Counted from the first letter of the stretch, positions 52,624 to 61,494 are shown. The stretch: 64,000 bases of DNA from Pyxidicoccus sp. MSG2 (GCF_026626705.1 NZ_JAPNKC010000001.1:806001-870000), one strand, 5' to 3'. Made by a program: numbers and translations. Notes: a model not told the origin generated them from the letters alone.

Positions 52624-53761
52624 AGCCGGCCTCCGCGAGCACCTCCCGCGAGTGCTGACCCAGCGCGGGCGGCTCACGCAGCGGCGTGTCCCCCATGCGC
52701 AGCGGCGTCAGCAGATGGGTCACCTTGCGGCCCAGCCTCGCGTCCTCCGCCTCCACGAAGAGGCCCCGTGCGCGCAGCTGCGCGTCGTGCAGCACGTCGT
52801 CCCCTTCCGCCACCGCCTCGATGCACAAATCCGAGCCCGCGAAGCGCTCCTGCCAGTACGCCAGCGGGTGCTCCGCGAACAGGCGCGTCAGCTCCGCCTT
52901 CACGCGCGCCCCCGCCTCGCCCGGCGCATACGCGTCCTCCATCAAATCCATCCGCTCCAGCCGCTGGCATACGCCCGAGAAGAACTTGGGCTCCAGCGCG
53001 CCCACCGCCAGCCACCGGTCATCCGCCGTGCGGTACAGGCCGTAGCACGCGTAGCCACCGTTGAGCGCCTCCGTCCCACGCTGCAGCGGCCCGCCCTCCG
53101 TCCCCATGAAGAGCCGCGACGCCAGGTGCATGTGCAGGAAGGCCACCGCCCCGTCCGTCATCGACACGTCCACCATCCGCCCCTTCCCGGTGCGCTCGCG
53201 CTCGTGCAGCGCCGCGAGGATGCCCACCAGCGCGAAGAGGCTCCCTCCGCCGATGTCGCCCATCTGCACGCCCGGGAAGGCCGGCGCCCCACCCGCCTCG
53301 CCGCCGTACCCGAGCAGCCCCGCGCGGGCCACGTAGTTCAGGTCGTGCCCCGCCTTCAGCCGGTCCGGCCCCGTCTGCCCGTAGCCGGAGATGGCGCAGT
53401 AGATGAGGCGCGGGTTCTCCTCCCGCAGCACCGCCTCGCCCACGCCCAGCTTGTCCATGACGCCGGGCCGGAAGCTCTCCACCAGCACGTCGTAGTGGCG
53501 CACCAGCCGCTTCAGCGCCTCGCGCCCCTCGGGCGTCTTGAGGTTGAGCGTCACCGAGCGCTTGTTGCGGTTGAGGCCGTAGAACAGCCCGCTCACGTCG
53601 TCGCGCAGGGGCGGCATCTGCCGGACGTAGTCGCCGCCGTCCGGCTCCTCCAGCTTGTCCACGGTGGCCCCCAGGTCCGCCAGCACCAGCGTGGCGTAGG
53701 GCCCGGGCAACAGGCGCGACAAATCCAGCACGCGCAGTCCGGTGAGCGGAAGCGACGACAT
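52589..53761 (-). CDS. CaiB/BaiF-family CoA-transferase or alpha-methylacyl-CoA racemase
   Basis: A 390-residue family III CoA transferase. Key residues are the N-terminal LDLSRLLPGPYATLVLADLGA, LNRNKRSVTLNLKTPEG, FRPGVMDKLG and catalytic Asp169 (MGDIGGGS), the residue that carries the CoA thioester intermediate. The GYGQTGP motif is intact. Racemase and transferase members cannot be separated by eye. With the downstream SCP2 gene (same strand, 85 bp away) a role in branched-chain or sterol-like lipid breakdown is plausible. Confidence 0.9.
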   Translation of the reverse strand: MSSLPLTGLRVLDLSRLLPGPYATLVLADLGATVDKLEEPDGGDYVRQMPPLRDDVSGLFYGLNRNKRSVTLNLKTPEGREALKRLVRHYDVLVESFRPGVMDKLGVGEAVLREENPRLIYCAISGYGQTGPDRLKAGHDLNYVARAGLLGYGGEAGGAPAFPGVQMGDIGGGSLFALVGILAALHERERTGKGRMVDVSMTDGAVAFLHMHLASRLFMGTEGGPLQRGTEALNGGYACYGLYRTADDRWLAVGALEPKFFSGVCQRLERMDLMEDAYAPGEAGARVKAELTRLFAEHPLAYWQERFAGSDLCIEAVAEGDDVLHDAQLRARGLFVEAEDARLGRKVTHLLTPLRMGDTPLREPPALGQHSREVLAEAGFTDEDLKRLGH

Positions 53762-53846
53762 GGGGACTCCTCCAGCGGGTGGAAACGACAGCGGCGCGGC
53801 CCCCGGCAGGAGGTCGCGCCGCGCGAGCCGAGAGGCTCTGGATTCG

Positions 53847-54173
53847 TTACGCCAGCAGCTTGGCCAGCTTCATCGCGAGGCCCATGTCCATGGGCTTGAA
53901 CTTCAGCTTGCCCTGCATGGCGGCCATCTGCGCGTTGAGCTTCTTCTCGCGGATCTTCACGAAGTCGTCGTTGCTCACCGCAACGGTCATCTTCGCGGTG
54001 CCCTCGGCACCCTTGGAGACCCAGTTGTCCGGCTTCGTCAGGTCCACCGTCCACTTGCCGCCACCTTCGCCAGAGATGTCGAAGTGGATGACGGCGTTGA
54101 TCTCCTTGGCCAGCTCCGGCTTCTGCTTGAGGACGTTGGGGATTTCGGTCTCGATAATGTCCTGCGCGGTCAC
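53847..54173 (-). CDS. SCP2-type sterol/lipid carrier protein
   Basis: A 108-residue single-domain SCP2 protein. VIHFDISGEGGGKWTVDLT, the MTVAVSNDDFVKI strand and the KLKFKPMDMGLAMKLAKLL C-terminal helix are typical of the domain, which binds fatty acyl chains in a hydrophobic tunnel. The GTG start is preceded by AAGGAG. Its upstream palindrome matches that of the acyl-CoA dehydrogenase gene. It probably carries lipid substrates for beta-oxidation enzymes. Confidence 0.92.
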   Translation of the reverse strand: MTAQDIIETEIPNVLKQKPELAKEINAVIHFDISGEGGGKWTVDLTKPDNWVSKGAEGTAKMTVAVSNDDFVKIREKKLNAQMAAMQGKLKFKPMDMGLAMKLAKLLA

Positions 54174-54195
54174 GGCTCGCTCCTTGGCCTGGTCG

Positions 54196-54211
54196 TTGAT
54201 TGTTGAATCAA
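54196..54211 (-). promoter_or_regulatory. operator candidate, SCP2 gene
   Basis: TTGATTGTTGAATCAA is a palindrome with perfect 6-bp arms and a 4-bp centre, 22 bp upstream of the SCP2 start. It is the same as the site at 46237-46252 except for two bases. Confidence 0.6.
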
Positions 54212-54269
54212 GACGGGGGGACCGTAATGGCGCCCCCCAGGTAGGTCAAGACAACCGATGCGCCATCCG

Positions 54270-54644
54270 TCAGGCGCTGGTGGATGCCGCGGTGGGGTTC
54301 AACGAGCGGCGGACCATGTCCAGCAGGTCGTTCAGCTCGAAGGGCTTGGCCAGGTGCCCCACCGCGCCAATGTCGGCGGCCTTGCTGCCCACGTTGCGGT
54401 CCGCGCTGAGGACGATGATGGGCACGTCGGCCACCGCGGGCCGCTGCCGCATCCGCTGGGCGAACTCCCAGCCATCCATCACCGGCATCATCAGGTCCAA
54501 CAGGATGAGGTGGGGGGGCTCGGGCTCGAGCCGCTCCAGGGCCTCCTTGCCGTTGCGAGCGCGGCGAATCTCGAAACCCTCGGCCTCCAGAATCTCAGAG
54601 AGCGCTTCCAAGATGTCCGGGTCGTCGTCGACGACCAGGACCAC
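54270..54644 (-). CDS. single-domain response regulator
   Basis: A 124-residue receiver domain with no output domain. It has acidic DDD (6-8), phospho-acceptor Asp50 (LILLDLMMP), Ser/Thr-type switch ADRN and Lys in GHLAKPF. GTG 54644 directly precedes the first strand and has no ribosome site. A CTG at 54680 with AGGGAG seven bases upstream would add 12 residues and may be the real start. It is divergent from a histidine-kinase-like gene and likely relays phosphate or binds a partner. Confidence 0.85.
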   Translation of the reverse strand: MVLVVDDDPDILEALSEILEAEGFEIRRARNGKEALERLEPEPPHLILLDLMMPVMDGWEFAQRMRQRPAVADVPIIVLSADRNVGSKAADIGAVGHLAKPFELNDLLDMVRRSLNPTAASTSA

Positions 54645-54836
54645 CGGGGCGCCAGCATGTTGTGCGTTGTGCGGGGTCAGAGCAGTCTCCCTGGGTGCGT
54701 CGCCGGGATTCTTCCACCATGCCTGCGTCCGGCGGCGCAAGAAAGTGCGCCGGTCCTTCCAACCTGCGGCGCACGTTGCAAAACCGACAGTGGCTGTCCA
54801 CCCTTTCCGTGACCTGCTGGACTGGAGGCGGAAAAC

Positions 54837-55856
54837 GTGGCGAGCCCAAGGGACATGGGAGCAGGCGGTACCCCGGCAGCCCCCGGTCTCATCCTCCTTC
54901 CACGCCAGGGGAGCCCACGCCTGCTCGGCCGCACGCTCCTCGAGCACCTGGGCCTGAGCGAACTCCCCCCCGCCGTGACGTCCGTGGACACGCTGCTCGG
55001 CGCCGCCGGCTTCCGGCCGCGCTCCGCGGACCGGAGCGTCTGGGAGCGTGATGGCCACGCGGTGCTCGCGGGCGAGGAGTCCCTGGAGGACGGGGCGAGG
55101 CTCCTGTGGACCTTCCCGGTGCGCTGGGACGAGGAGTCCGTCCGCCGGCACGTGAAGTACCTGGGCCTGGCGTCGCACGACCTACGAGGCTCGCTGGCCA
55201 ACATCCGCTCCTACGCGGCCCTGTTGCTCAACGGGCGCTCGCCGCTGGAGCCGAAGGTGAAGCGCGGCCTGGAGACGATTCTGCGCAACGCGGACCGCTC
55301 GCTGTCCTTCGCCCAGGACTTCTTCGACGCCAGCCGCGCGGACCTGGGCTCGCTCCCCTGTGAGGCGGAGCGCCAGTCGCTCCTGCCCCTGCTGGACGCG
55401 GCGGTGGAACGCCAGCGCGCGGCGGCCACGGCGGCCAACGTGGTGTTGGTGCTGGACGTGGACCCGGTGGCGGGCCTGCCGGACGTGTCCGTGGACGGCG
55501 CCCGCATCCAGCACGCGGTGGAGTCCTTCATCCAGTACCAGCTGGCGCGCGCCCAGGCCGGCGAGGTCATCCACCTGCGCGTGCGCCCCGCTCCGCCCCA
55601 CGTGAGGGTGGAGGTGCGCCGCGACGGAGCGCCCCTGTCCGACGAGGACGCCTCGGCCGTCTTCCAGCGCGAGGAGCGCGCCTTCCGCGAGAAGAAGCTG
55701 GAAGACCCGCTGCGCATCTCCCTCGCCCGGCAGGAGGTGGAGGCACACGGCGGGGGCGTGGGCGTGGAGACGGACCGTGGAGGAAGTACCCTGTTCCTCA
55801 CACTCCTCCTCGCCCCTCCGGCCGAGCTTGGTCCTCCGGCGAGCATGCAGGTGTAG
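54837..55856 (+). CDS. histidine kinase with degenerate ATP-binding domain
   Basis: A 339-residue protein. GTG start follows GGAGG. The N-terminal ~95 residues are an unassigned sensor. The dimerisation/H-box is intact (LASHDLRGSLANIRSY, His114). The ATPase part is not: the N-box reads QHAVESFIQYQLAR without Asn, the G1 box is only RRDGAPL, and the glycine-rich G2 is replaced by DPLRISLARQEVEAHGG. It therefore probably cannot bind ATP normally and may act as a phosphatase, phosphotransfer protein or scaffold. It has no membrane segments. The divergent receiver gene is a natural partner. Confidence 0.78.
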   Translation: MASPRDMGAGGTPAAPGLILLPRQGSPRLLGRTLLEHLGLSELPPAVTSVDTLLGAAGFRPRSADRSVWERDGHAVLAGEESLEDGARLLWTFPVRWDEESVRRHVKYLGLASHDLRGSLANIRSYAALLLNGRSPLEPKVKRGLETILRNADRSLSFAQDFFDASRADLGSLPCEAERQSLLPLLDAAVERQRAAATAANVVLVLDVDPVAGLPDVSVDGARIQHAVESFIQYQLARAQAGEVIHLRVRPAPPHVRVEVRRDGAPLSDEDASAVFQREERAFREKKLEDPLRISLARQEVEAHGGGVGVETDRGGSTLFLTLLLAPPAELGPPASMQV

Positions 55857-55932
55857 GCGCTCCACCGGCTTTGCTGGCGGATGGTGACGCCCACCGGTAT
55901 GCTCCGGCGCGTTTACGCGAAGGAGCCGTCCG

Positions 55933-56172
55933 ATGCTCGGGCTGAAGCCTATGGAATTGATGCTGATCCTTTTCGTGCTGCTGCTCCTGTTCGGGGCCAC
56001 GCGGCTGCCGCAGCTCGGCTCCTCCCTGGGGAGTGCCATCCGCAACTTCAAGAAGGGCTTCGGCGGCGAGGAAGAGGCCGCCCCCGGCCAGAAGTCGCCC
56101 GGCAACCTCGCCAGCGGCGGCGGCGTGGAGAAGGACGTCTCCAAGTCGCAGAGCCCCAGCCACCACGCCTGA
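55933..56172 (+). CDS. tatA: Tat translocase subunit TatA/TatE
   Basis: A 79-residue protein. One N-terminal membrane helix (about 7-22), the hinge FGATRLPQLG, an amphipathic helix SLGSAIRNFKKGF and a disordered charged tail are the full TatA layout. It forms the pore of the twin-arginine pathway, which exports folded proteins. No tatB or tatC is adjacent. A Tat-like substrate (NHL lipoprotein) is encoded at 41288. Confidence 0.93.
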   Translation: MLGLKPMELMLILFVLLLLFGATRLPQLGSSLGSAIRNFKKGFGGEEEAAPGQKSPGNLASGGGVEKDVSKSQSPSHHA

Positions 56173-56205
56173 AGTCTCCGGGGCCCCTTCAGGGCCCTGA
56201 AGCAC

Positions 56206-56249
56206 CGACGCCCGAGCCACCCCGCCTTCGCGAGGTGATTCGGGCGTCG
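56206..56249. terminator. hairpin between convergent tatA and acyl-CoA ligase genes
   Basis: CGACGCCCGA (56206-56215) and TCGGGCGTCG (56240-56249) give a perfect 10-bp stem, extended inside by CACC/GGTG. It is well placed to end both transcripts, though no T-run follows. Confidence 0.55.
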
Positions 56250-56325
56250 TCGTTTCCGGCCACGGCCTGTGCCGCCCCCACAAGCCCGGCCCCACAAGGG
56301 AGCCGGGCCGCGAGGCGACGGGACG

Positions 56326-58197
56326 TCAGTCCACGACGGCGGTGCCTTCGTACATGGCGTCAATCTGCGCCTTGTACTTGGCGTTGCAGACCTTGCGCTT
56401 CACGCTGAGCTTGGGCGTCAGCTCCCCCGTCTCCTGGGAGAAGTCCGCCTCCAGCACCGAGAAGCGCTTGATGGTGGAGTACGGCGGCATCTCCCCGTTG
56501 ACGGCGTCCATGGCGGCCTTCACCGCGGCATGGACCTCCGGCCGCTTCGCGTTCTCCGCGTAGGTGCCCACCGGAGCGCCCTTGTCCTGGAGGAGCTTGC
56601 GCGCGCCCTCCTCGGACACGGTGATGAGCGTCACGAGGTACGGGCGCTTGTCGCCGTACACCATCGCCTGGCTGATGATGGCGTGCGTCTTGAGCTGGTT
56701 CTCGATGTTCTGCGGCGCCACATTCTTGCCGCCCGCGGTAACGATGATGTCCTTCTTGCGGTCGGTGATGCGCAGGTAGTTGTCCGCGTCCAGCTCGCCG
56801 ATGTCGCCGGTGTGGAACCAGCCCTCGGGGTTGATGGCCTCGGCGGTGGCGGCGGGGTTCTTGTAGTAGCCCTTCATGACGCCGGGGCCGCGGATGAGGA
56901 TTTCCCCGTCGGAGGCAATCTTCAGCTCGCTGCCCGGCAGGGGCGCGCCCACGGTGCCAATCTTGATCTTGTTCTCGCGGTTGACGGTGGTGCCGGCGGA
57001 CGTCTCCGTCAGGCCGTAGCCCTCCAGCACCTTGAGGCCCAGCAGGTCGAAGAAGTAGCCAATCTTCGCGGACAGGGGCGCGCCGCCGGAGATGAACAGG
57101 CGCATGTTGCCGCCCAGCTTCTCGCTGATGGCGGCCCGCACCTTGGCGAACACCAACTTCTTCGCCAGCGAGAAGGCCAGGGTGTCGTACGCGCGGCCCT
57201 GCTTGCGCGCCTCCACGTACTCGTCGAAGAGCTTGAAGGCCCACCGGAACAGCCGGCCCTTGAGGCCCGGCGACGAGGAGCCGTTGGAGACGACGTTGTT
57301 GTAGACCTTCTCGAAGACGCGCGGCACCGAGGGCAGCACGGTGGGCTTCGTCTCCACCAGGTTGGCGAGGAGCTTGTCCACCGACTCGGCGATGATGAGG
57401 CGGTAGCCCATGCTCAGCCACGCGGCCTTCACCACCTGGGCGAACACGTGCGCCAGCGGCAGGAAGAGCATGACCGAGTCGGTGGGCTCCATCATGCCCA
57501 CCGACTGGGAGGCCTTCGCCTCGTAGTACCAGTTGTTGTGGGTGAGGATGACGCCCTTGGGCTCGCCCGTGGTGCCGGACGTGTAGATGAGCGAGTTGGT
57601 GTCGTCCAGGCGGATGCCGGACACGCGCGTGTCGAAGGCCTCGGGGCGCGCCTGGATGGCCTCGCGGCCGTGCTTCATCAGGTCGGCCAGCGACATCTCC
57701 ACGCCGCCCGCGATGGCGCCGTCGAAGACGACCACCCGCTTCAGCGAGGGCATGTCCGCCAGCTTCTGGCGGATGCGCGTGAGGCGGCCCGCCTGCTTCG
57801 CGTCCTTCTCATCGTTGTCGATGAAGAGGAACGACGTCTCCGAGTGGTTGATGATGTAGCGACACTCGTCCGGCGTGTTGGACGAATAGATGGGGACGGT
57901 GATGGCCTGCGCCGCGCTGATGGCCAGGTCACAGACAATCCACTGGAGGCTGGTGTTGCCGAAGACGGCCACCCGGTCCCCGGGTTGCACGCCCTGGGCC
58001 ACCAGGGCCTCGGAGAGCGTCTTCACCTCCTCCAGGATCTGCGCCCACGTCACGTCCTGCCAACGCCCGTCCCTCTTGTGCGTGACGCCCACCTTGGAGG
58101 CGTTGCGCGCATTCTGGACGAGCAGTTGGACGAGGTTCCCATCTTGCGACCCCCCGGCCGCGGGAGCCGGAGCTGCCATCTGATTCTCTGCTCTCAC
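56326..58197 (-). CDS. long-chain fatty-acid-CoA ligase
   Basis: A 623-residue ANL enzyme that activates long-chain fatty acids to acyl-CoA. Motifs are YTSGTTGEPKG (P-loop), GYGLTETSAG, GWFHTGDIGEL and ITDRKKDIIVTAGGKN, in the ACSL-type arrangement of about 600 residues. GTG 58197 has GAGGAGG seven bases upstream; ATG 58179 is the alternative. No membrane helix is obvious. It feeds beta-oxidation or phospholipid synthesis. It is downstream of the sigma-factor gene, separated by a strong terminator. Confidence 0.93.
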   Translation of the reverse strand: MRAENQMAAPAPAAGGSQDGNLVQLLVQNARNASKVGVTHKRDGRWQDVTWAQILEEVKTLSEALVAQGVQPGDRVAVFGNTSLQWIVCDLAISAAQAITVPIYSSNTPDECRYIINHSETSFLFIDNDEKDAKQAGRLTRIRQKLADMPSLKRVVVFDGAIAGGVEMSLADLMKHGREAIQARPEAFDTRVSGIRLDDTNSLIYTSGTTGEPKGVILTHNNWYYEAKASQSVGMMEPTDSVMLFLPLAHVFAQVVKAAWLSMGYRLIIAESVDKLLANLVETKPTVLPSVPRVFEKVYNNVVSNGSSSPGLKGRLFRWAFKLFDEYVEARKQGRAYDTLAFSLAKKLVFAKVRAAISEKLGGNMRLFISGGAPLSAKIGYFFDLLGLKVLEGYGLTETSAGTTVNRENKIKIGTVGAPLPGSELKIASDGEILIRGPGVMKGYYKNPAATAEAINPEGWFHTGDIGELDADNYLRITDRKKDIIVTAGGKNVAPQNIENQLKTHAIISQAMVYGDKRPYLVTLITVSEEGARKLLQDKGAPVGTYAENAKRPEVHAAVKAAMDAVNGEMPPYSTIKRFSVLEADFSQETGELTPKLSVKRKVCNAKYKAQIDAMYEGTAVVD

Positions 58198-58295
58198 TTG
58201 AGCTCCTCCTCGAAATCCGCTTTGGCCTGTCTGGCCCACGGCTGCGCGCGCCTTCCCTCGCACAACACAAGGAAAATCAAGCGCATGGCGGGTGG

Positions 58296-58324
58296 GTTTA
58301 GCACGCACGATTGCTTGCAGGCAA
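58296..58324 (-). promoter_or_regulatory. weak promoter and small palindrome before the acyl-CoA ligase gene
   Basis: On the minus strand TTGCCT (58324-58319), 17 bp and CTAAAC (58301-58296) could be a promoter about 100 bp before the start. The -35 overlaps an inverted repeat TTGC-N6-GCAA (58311-58324) that differs from the 16-bp lipid operator. Confidence 0.25.
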
Positions 58325-58349
58325 ACCAACCTGACAGTCGCGTCACGCG

Positions 58350-58400
58350 AAAAAACGAGAGCGGGGCCGGCCGGGGAGAGAACCCGTCCAGTCCCGCTCG
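58350..58400 (-). terminator. intrinsic terminator of the sigma-factor gene
   Basis: On the minus strand a GAGCGGG.../...CCCGCTC stem (58399-58359) with internal GC pairing is followed by TCG and six T residues (58355-58350). It is the best rho-independent terminator in the window and lies about 40 bp after the sigma-factor stop. Confidence 0.75.
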
Positions 58401-58437
58401 CTTGAGGCATCTCCCCGGGTGGGGAGGCGGCCCTGAC

Positions 58438-59187
58438 TCACGCCGCGTCGGCGGAAGCCAGGTCGTCCATGTGCTCCTCGTTCTCGTTGAACGCGGAGAG
58501 GTAGCGCTCGAGGAAGTTCTTCGTCTTGAGCTCCACCTGGCGCACGCGCTCTCGCGATACGCCCCAGCGCTGGCCCAGCTCCTCCAGGGTGAGCGGCTTG
58601 TCCTGGGTGAGCCGCTCCGTGAGGATGTCCCAGCCCAGGTCGCCAATCCGCTTGCGGACCTTGGAGAGGGCCTCCTGGATTTCCGTGTCCTGCTCGCGCG
58701 ACAGGTACACCTGCTGGGGAGAGGGGCCGCCGTCCTCGATGCGGTCGAGGAACGTGGTTTCGCCCTCCTCGTCGATGGTGGCGTCCAGGGAGAAGTCCAC
58801 CATGCTGCCGCGCTCGGCCTCACCGCCGCGCACCTGGCTGCGGTTGTCCTTCAGGTACCGGGTGATGTAGGCGCGAATCCACCACACCGCATAGGTGGCG
58901 AAGCGCACGTTCTTCTTGGGGTCGAAGTGCTCGATCGCCTTCATGAGACCGACGTTGCCCTCCTGGACGAGGTCATCCAGGCGAGCGCCGCGGTTGGCGA
59001 ACTTCTTCGCCACGGCGACCACGAAGGCCAGGTTGGAGCTGGCGAGCGTCTGTCGCGCGGACTCGTCTCCCTTCCGGGCGCGCCGAGCCAGCTCGTACTC
59101 CTGCTCGCGCGTCAGCTGCTGGTGCCCGCCGAGGTTGCGCAGGTAGTGCGACAGGCCCTCGGCCGCGTACTTCGTCGTGTTGGCCAT
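58438..59187 (-). CDS. RpoH-like alternative sigma factor
   Basis: A 249-residue sigma-70-family protein lacking region 1.1. Region 1.2/2.1 (LSHYLRNLGGHQQLTREQEYELARR), region 2.2 (DDLVQEGNVGLMKAIEHFDPKK), region 2.3-2.4 (FATYAVWWIRAYITRYLKD) and a C-terminal region 4.2 helix-turn-helix (LTLEELGQRWGVSRERVRQVE) resemble sigma-32. Myxobacteria carry several such factors (for example SigB/SigC types) used in development or stress; which one this is cannot be settled here. ATG 59187 follows GGAGGA. It is flanked by a 220-bp upstream gap and a strong terminator. Confidence 0.92.
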   Translation of the reverse strand: MANTTKYAAEGLSHYLRNLGGHQQLTREQEYELARRARKGDESARQTLASSNLAFVVAVAKKFANRGARLDDLVQEGNVGLMKAIEHFDPKKNVRFATYAVWWIRAYITRYLKDNRSQVRGGEAERGSMVDFSLDATIDEEGETTFLDRIEDGGPSPQQVYLSREQDTEIQEALSKVRKRIGDLGWDILTERLTQDKPLTLEELGQRWGVSRERVRQVELKTKNFLERYLSAFNENEEHMDDLASADAA

Positions 59188-59408
59188 GTTTCCCGTCCTC
59201 CGTTCGATGCCGGACGCGCTCGCCCCCGCCGCTCCGCGTCCACCTGCAACTAAGACGCGCAACGAACGAAAGGGTTTCTCATTCCGACTCAGAGGGACAT
59301 TTCAGTCGCTGTTCCGAGTCACGGAGCCGTCAATGCCCACTGCTTCCCGATACTTGGGAAGTAAGGGGCACGACGGCCCGGCGAAAATGAGCCCGTTTCG
59401 GCTACGAA

Positions 59409-60833
59409 TTAAGAACGCTTGGGCGCGGGGAAGATTTTCTCGGGATTGAGGAGCCCTGATGGGTCGAAGAAGCGCTTGAGGCGGCGCTGCAATTCGATGA
59501 GCCCCGGCTGCTGCTCCAGCGACAAATATTCCCGCTTCGCGTGGCCTACACCATGCTCGCCTGTGATCGTGCCGCCCAGCTCCACCGTCATCACCAGCAT
59601 GCGGCGCAGGGCCTCCTCCACCAGCGGCCGTTGGTGCGGCCCCTCATAGAGGATGTTGGCGTGCAGGTTTCCGTCGCCCGCGTGGCCATACGTGGCCACG
59701 GTGAGGCCCAGCTCCGCGCCCAGGGCCTTCAACCGTTCGATGATTTCCGGAATCTTCGAACGTGGGACGACGATGTCCTCGGAAATCTTGTGAGGTTTGA
59801 GAGCACGGAGCGCCGGGGAAATGGAGCGGCGTGCGGCCCAGAGCTTCTCGCGCTGGGAGTCGTCCTGGGCCGCCAGCGTCTGGGTGGCTCCCTGCTGTGT
59901 GCAGATGTCACCCAACTGCGACAGCTCGGCGAGCAGGCCGTCTTCATTGTTGCCGTCCACCTCGGCGATGACGGCGGCGCCGGCGCCCGGCGGGAAGTGG
60001 AAGCCGCGCCCGTCCACCGCGCGCAGGGCCACGTCGTCGATGAGCTCCAGGCAGCGCGGGAGGATGCCGGCGGCGAGCACCGCGGACACGCCGCGCGCGG
60101 CCTGCAGGACGGAGGGGAAGACCACCAGGGCGGTCATCACCTTGCGTGGCAGGGGGATGAGCTGGACGGTGATTTCGGTGGCCACGCCCAGGGTGCCCTC
60201 CGAGCCGACGAAGAGGCCCACGAGGTCATAGCCGGCCACGCCCTTGATGGTGCGCCGGCCGACGCGGACGACCTCACCGTCCGGTAGCACCCACTCCAGG
60301 CCGATGACGTAGTCGCGCGTGACGCCGTACTTCAGCGCGCGCGGGCCGCCGGCGTTCTCCGCGATGTTGCCGCCCAGCGTGCAGAACTCCCACGAGTTCG
60401 GGTCCGGCGGGTAGAAGAGACCCACCGCCTCCACCGCCTTCATGAAGTCACCCGTCACCACGCCGGGCTCCACCACCGCGGTGAGGTCCTCCACGGAGAT
60501 GGAGCGGATGCGCTTCATGCGCTCCAGGCTCACCGCCACGCCGCCGCACAGGGGCAGCGAGCCCCCGCTCTTGCCACTGCGCGCCCCGCAGGGCGTGAAG
60601 GGCACGCCGTGCGCGTTGCACACCTTGAAGACGGCGGACACCTGCTCCGTCGTCTCCGGGAAGACGACGGCGTCCGGCGCGTACACGCCGCTGTCCGACT
60701 CGTCGCGCGCGTAGGCGGCGAGCGTGTCCTCGTCGCGCCGCACCTGCTCCGGGGAGAGCGAGCGCAGCAGGTCCGCGCAGGCGCGCTCCACCCGCGCAAG
60801 CTCCACGCGGGTGAAGTGCGCGGGCGTGCTCAT
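59409..60833 (-). CDS. FAD-linked oxidase (GlcD/D-lactate dehydrogenase type)
   Basis: A 474-residue flavoenzyme. The FAD-binding domain includes PCGARSGKSGGSLPLCGGV, WEFCTLGGNIAENAGGPRALKYG and FVGSEGTLGVATEI. The C-terminal oxidase domain ends with YGHAGDGNLHANI and GTITGEHGVGHAKREYL. Such enzymes oxidise D-2-hydroxy acids such as glycolate or D-lactate. The ATG overlaps the FolE stop (ATGA). It is the last gene of a Rieske-FolE-oxidase operon. An open frame through folE is rejected as the start. Confidence 0.92.
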   Translation of the reverse strand: MSTPAHFTRVELARVERACADLLRSLSPEQVRRDEDTLAAYARDESDSGVYAPDAVVFPETTEQVSAVFKVCNAHGVPFTPCGARSGKSGGSLPLCGGVAVSLERMKRIRSISVEDLTAVVEPGVVTGDFMKAVEAVGLFYPPDPNSWEFCTLGGNIAENAGGPRALKYGVTRDYVIGLEWVLPDGEVVRVGRRTIKGVAGYDLVGLFVGSEGTLGVATEITVQLIPLPRKVMTALVVFPSVLQAARGVSAVLAAGILPRCLELIDDVALRAVDGRGFHFPPGAGAAVIAEVDGNNEDGLLAELSQLGDICTQQGATQTLAAQDDSQREKLWAARRSISPALRALKPHKISEDIVVPRSKIPEIIERLKALGAELGLTVATYGHAGDGNLHANILYEGPHQRPLVEEALRRMLVMTVELGGTITGEHGVGHAKREYLSLEQQPGLIELQRRLKRFFDPSGLLNPEKIFPAPKRS

Positions 60834-61462
60834 CGGCGGGCCCCCAGCCGCGCCCACAGCTCCCGGCGCAGCGCCCCGTCGCGCCGCAGGCCGCCCTCGT
60901 AGGCCTCCGCATGGGTGACGGCATCGCGCTGGTGGTCGCCCCGCAGCCGCATGCAGGCCTGCTCCGCTTCGATGATGCAGGCGGTGGCGGGACTGCCGAG
61001 CACTCGGGCCAGGGAGCCGGCCACCTGCCTCGCCAGGTCCTCCTGGAGGATGAGCCGGTGCGCGAAGCAGTCCACCAGCGCCGACAGCCGGCCGAAGCCC
61101 ACCACGCGCGAGCGCGGCACGTAGGCCACGTGGGCGCGCCCGGTGAAGGGCAGCAGGTGGTGCGGGCACATGGAGTGGAAGCGGAGGTCCGTCACCACCA
61201 CCAACTCGCCCGACGAGTCCTTGGGCGCGGGGAAGGTCTCGCCCAGCGCCGCCTCGGGCGTCCGGGCATAGCCGTCGAGGAACTCGCTCACCCAGGCCTC
61301 GGCCACGCGCTCGGGGGTACCCTCGAGGTTGGCGTCCTGGAGCGGCAGGCCCGCGGCGCGCAGGAAGTCCTCCACCGCGCGGGCCATGGCCGCCCGGTCC
61401 GGGACGACGGCGGAGGGAGTCTGGGCGGTGGCGCTCTTGCGACGGGCTCGGGGAGGACTCAA
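60830..61462 (-). CDS. folE: GTP cyclohydrolase I
   Basis: A 210-residue enzyme making 7,8-dihydroneopterin triphosphate from GTP, the entry to folate and other pteridines. Zinc ligands are Cys99 and His102 (SMCPHHLLPFTG; the usual Glu after Cys is Pro) and Cys170 (EQACMRLRG). The TPERVAEAW helix and VVGFGRLSALVDCFAHRLILQE segment are conserved. The TTG start has AGGAG ten bases upstream; ATG 61387 is an alternative that removes only the disordered N-terminus. It is coupled to the FAD-linked oxidase. Confidence 0.92.
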   Translation of the reverse strand: MSPPRARRKSATAQTPSAVVPDRAAMARAVEDFLRAAGLPLQDANLEGTPERVAEAWVSEFLDGYARTPEAALGETFPAPKDSSGELVVVTDLRFHSMCPHHLLPFTGRAHVAYVPRSRVVGFGRLSALVDCFAHRLILQEDLARQVAGSLARVLGSPATACIIEAEQACMRLRGDHQRDAVTHAEAYEGGLRRDGALRRELWARLGARR

Positions 61463-61494
61463 GGGGCGGGCGCTCCTGGTGTGGGGGGCGGCGT

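Noticed and set aside
56269..59253. Long open frame antisense to the acyl-CoA ligase and sigma-factor genes
   Set aside because: It crosses two recognisable genes, their terminator and an intergenic gap, and has no domain of its own.
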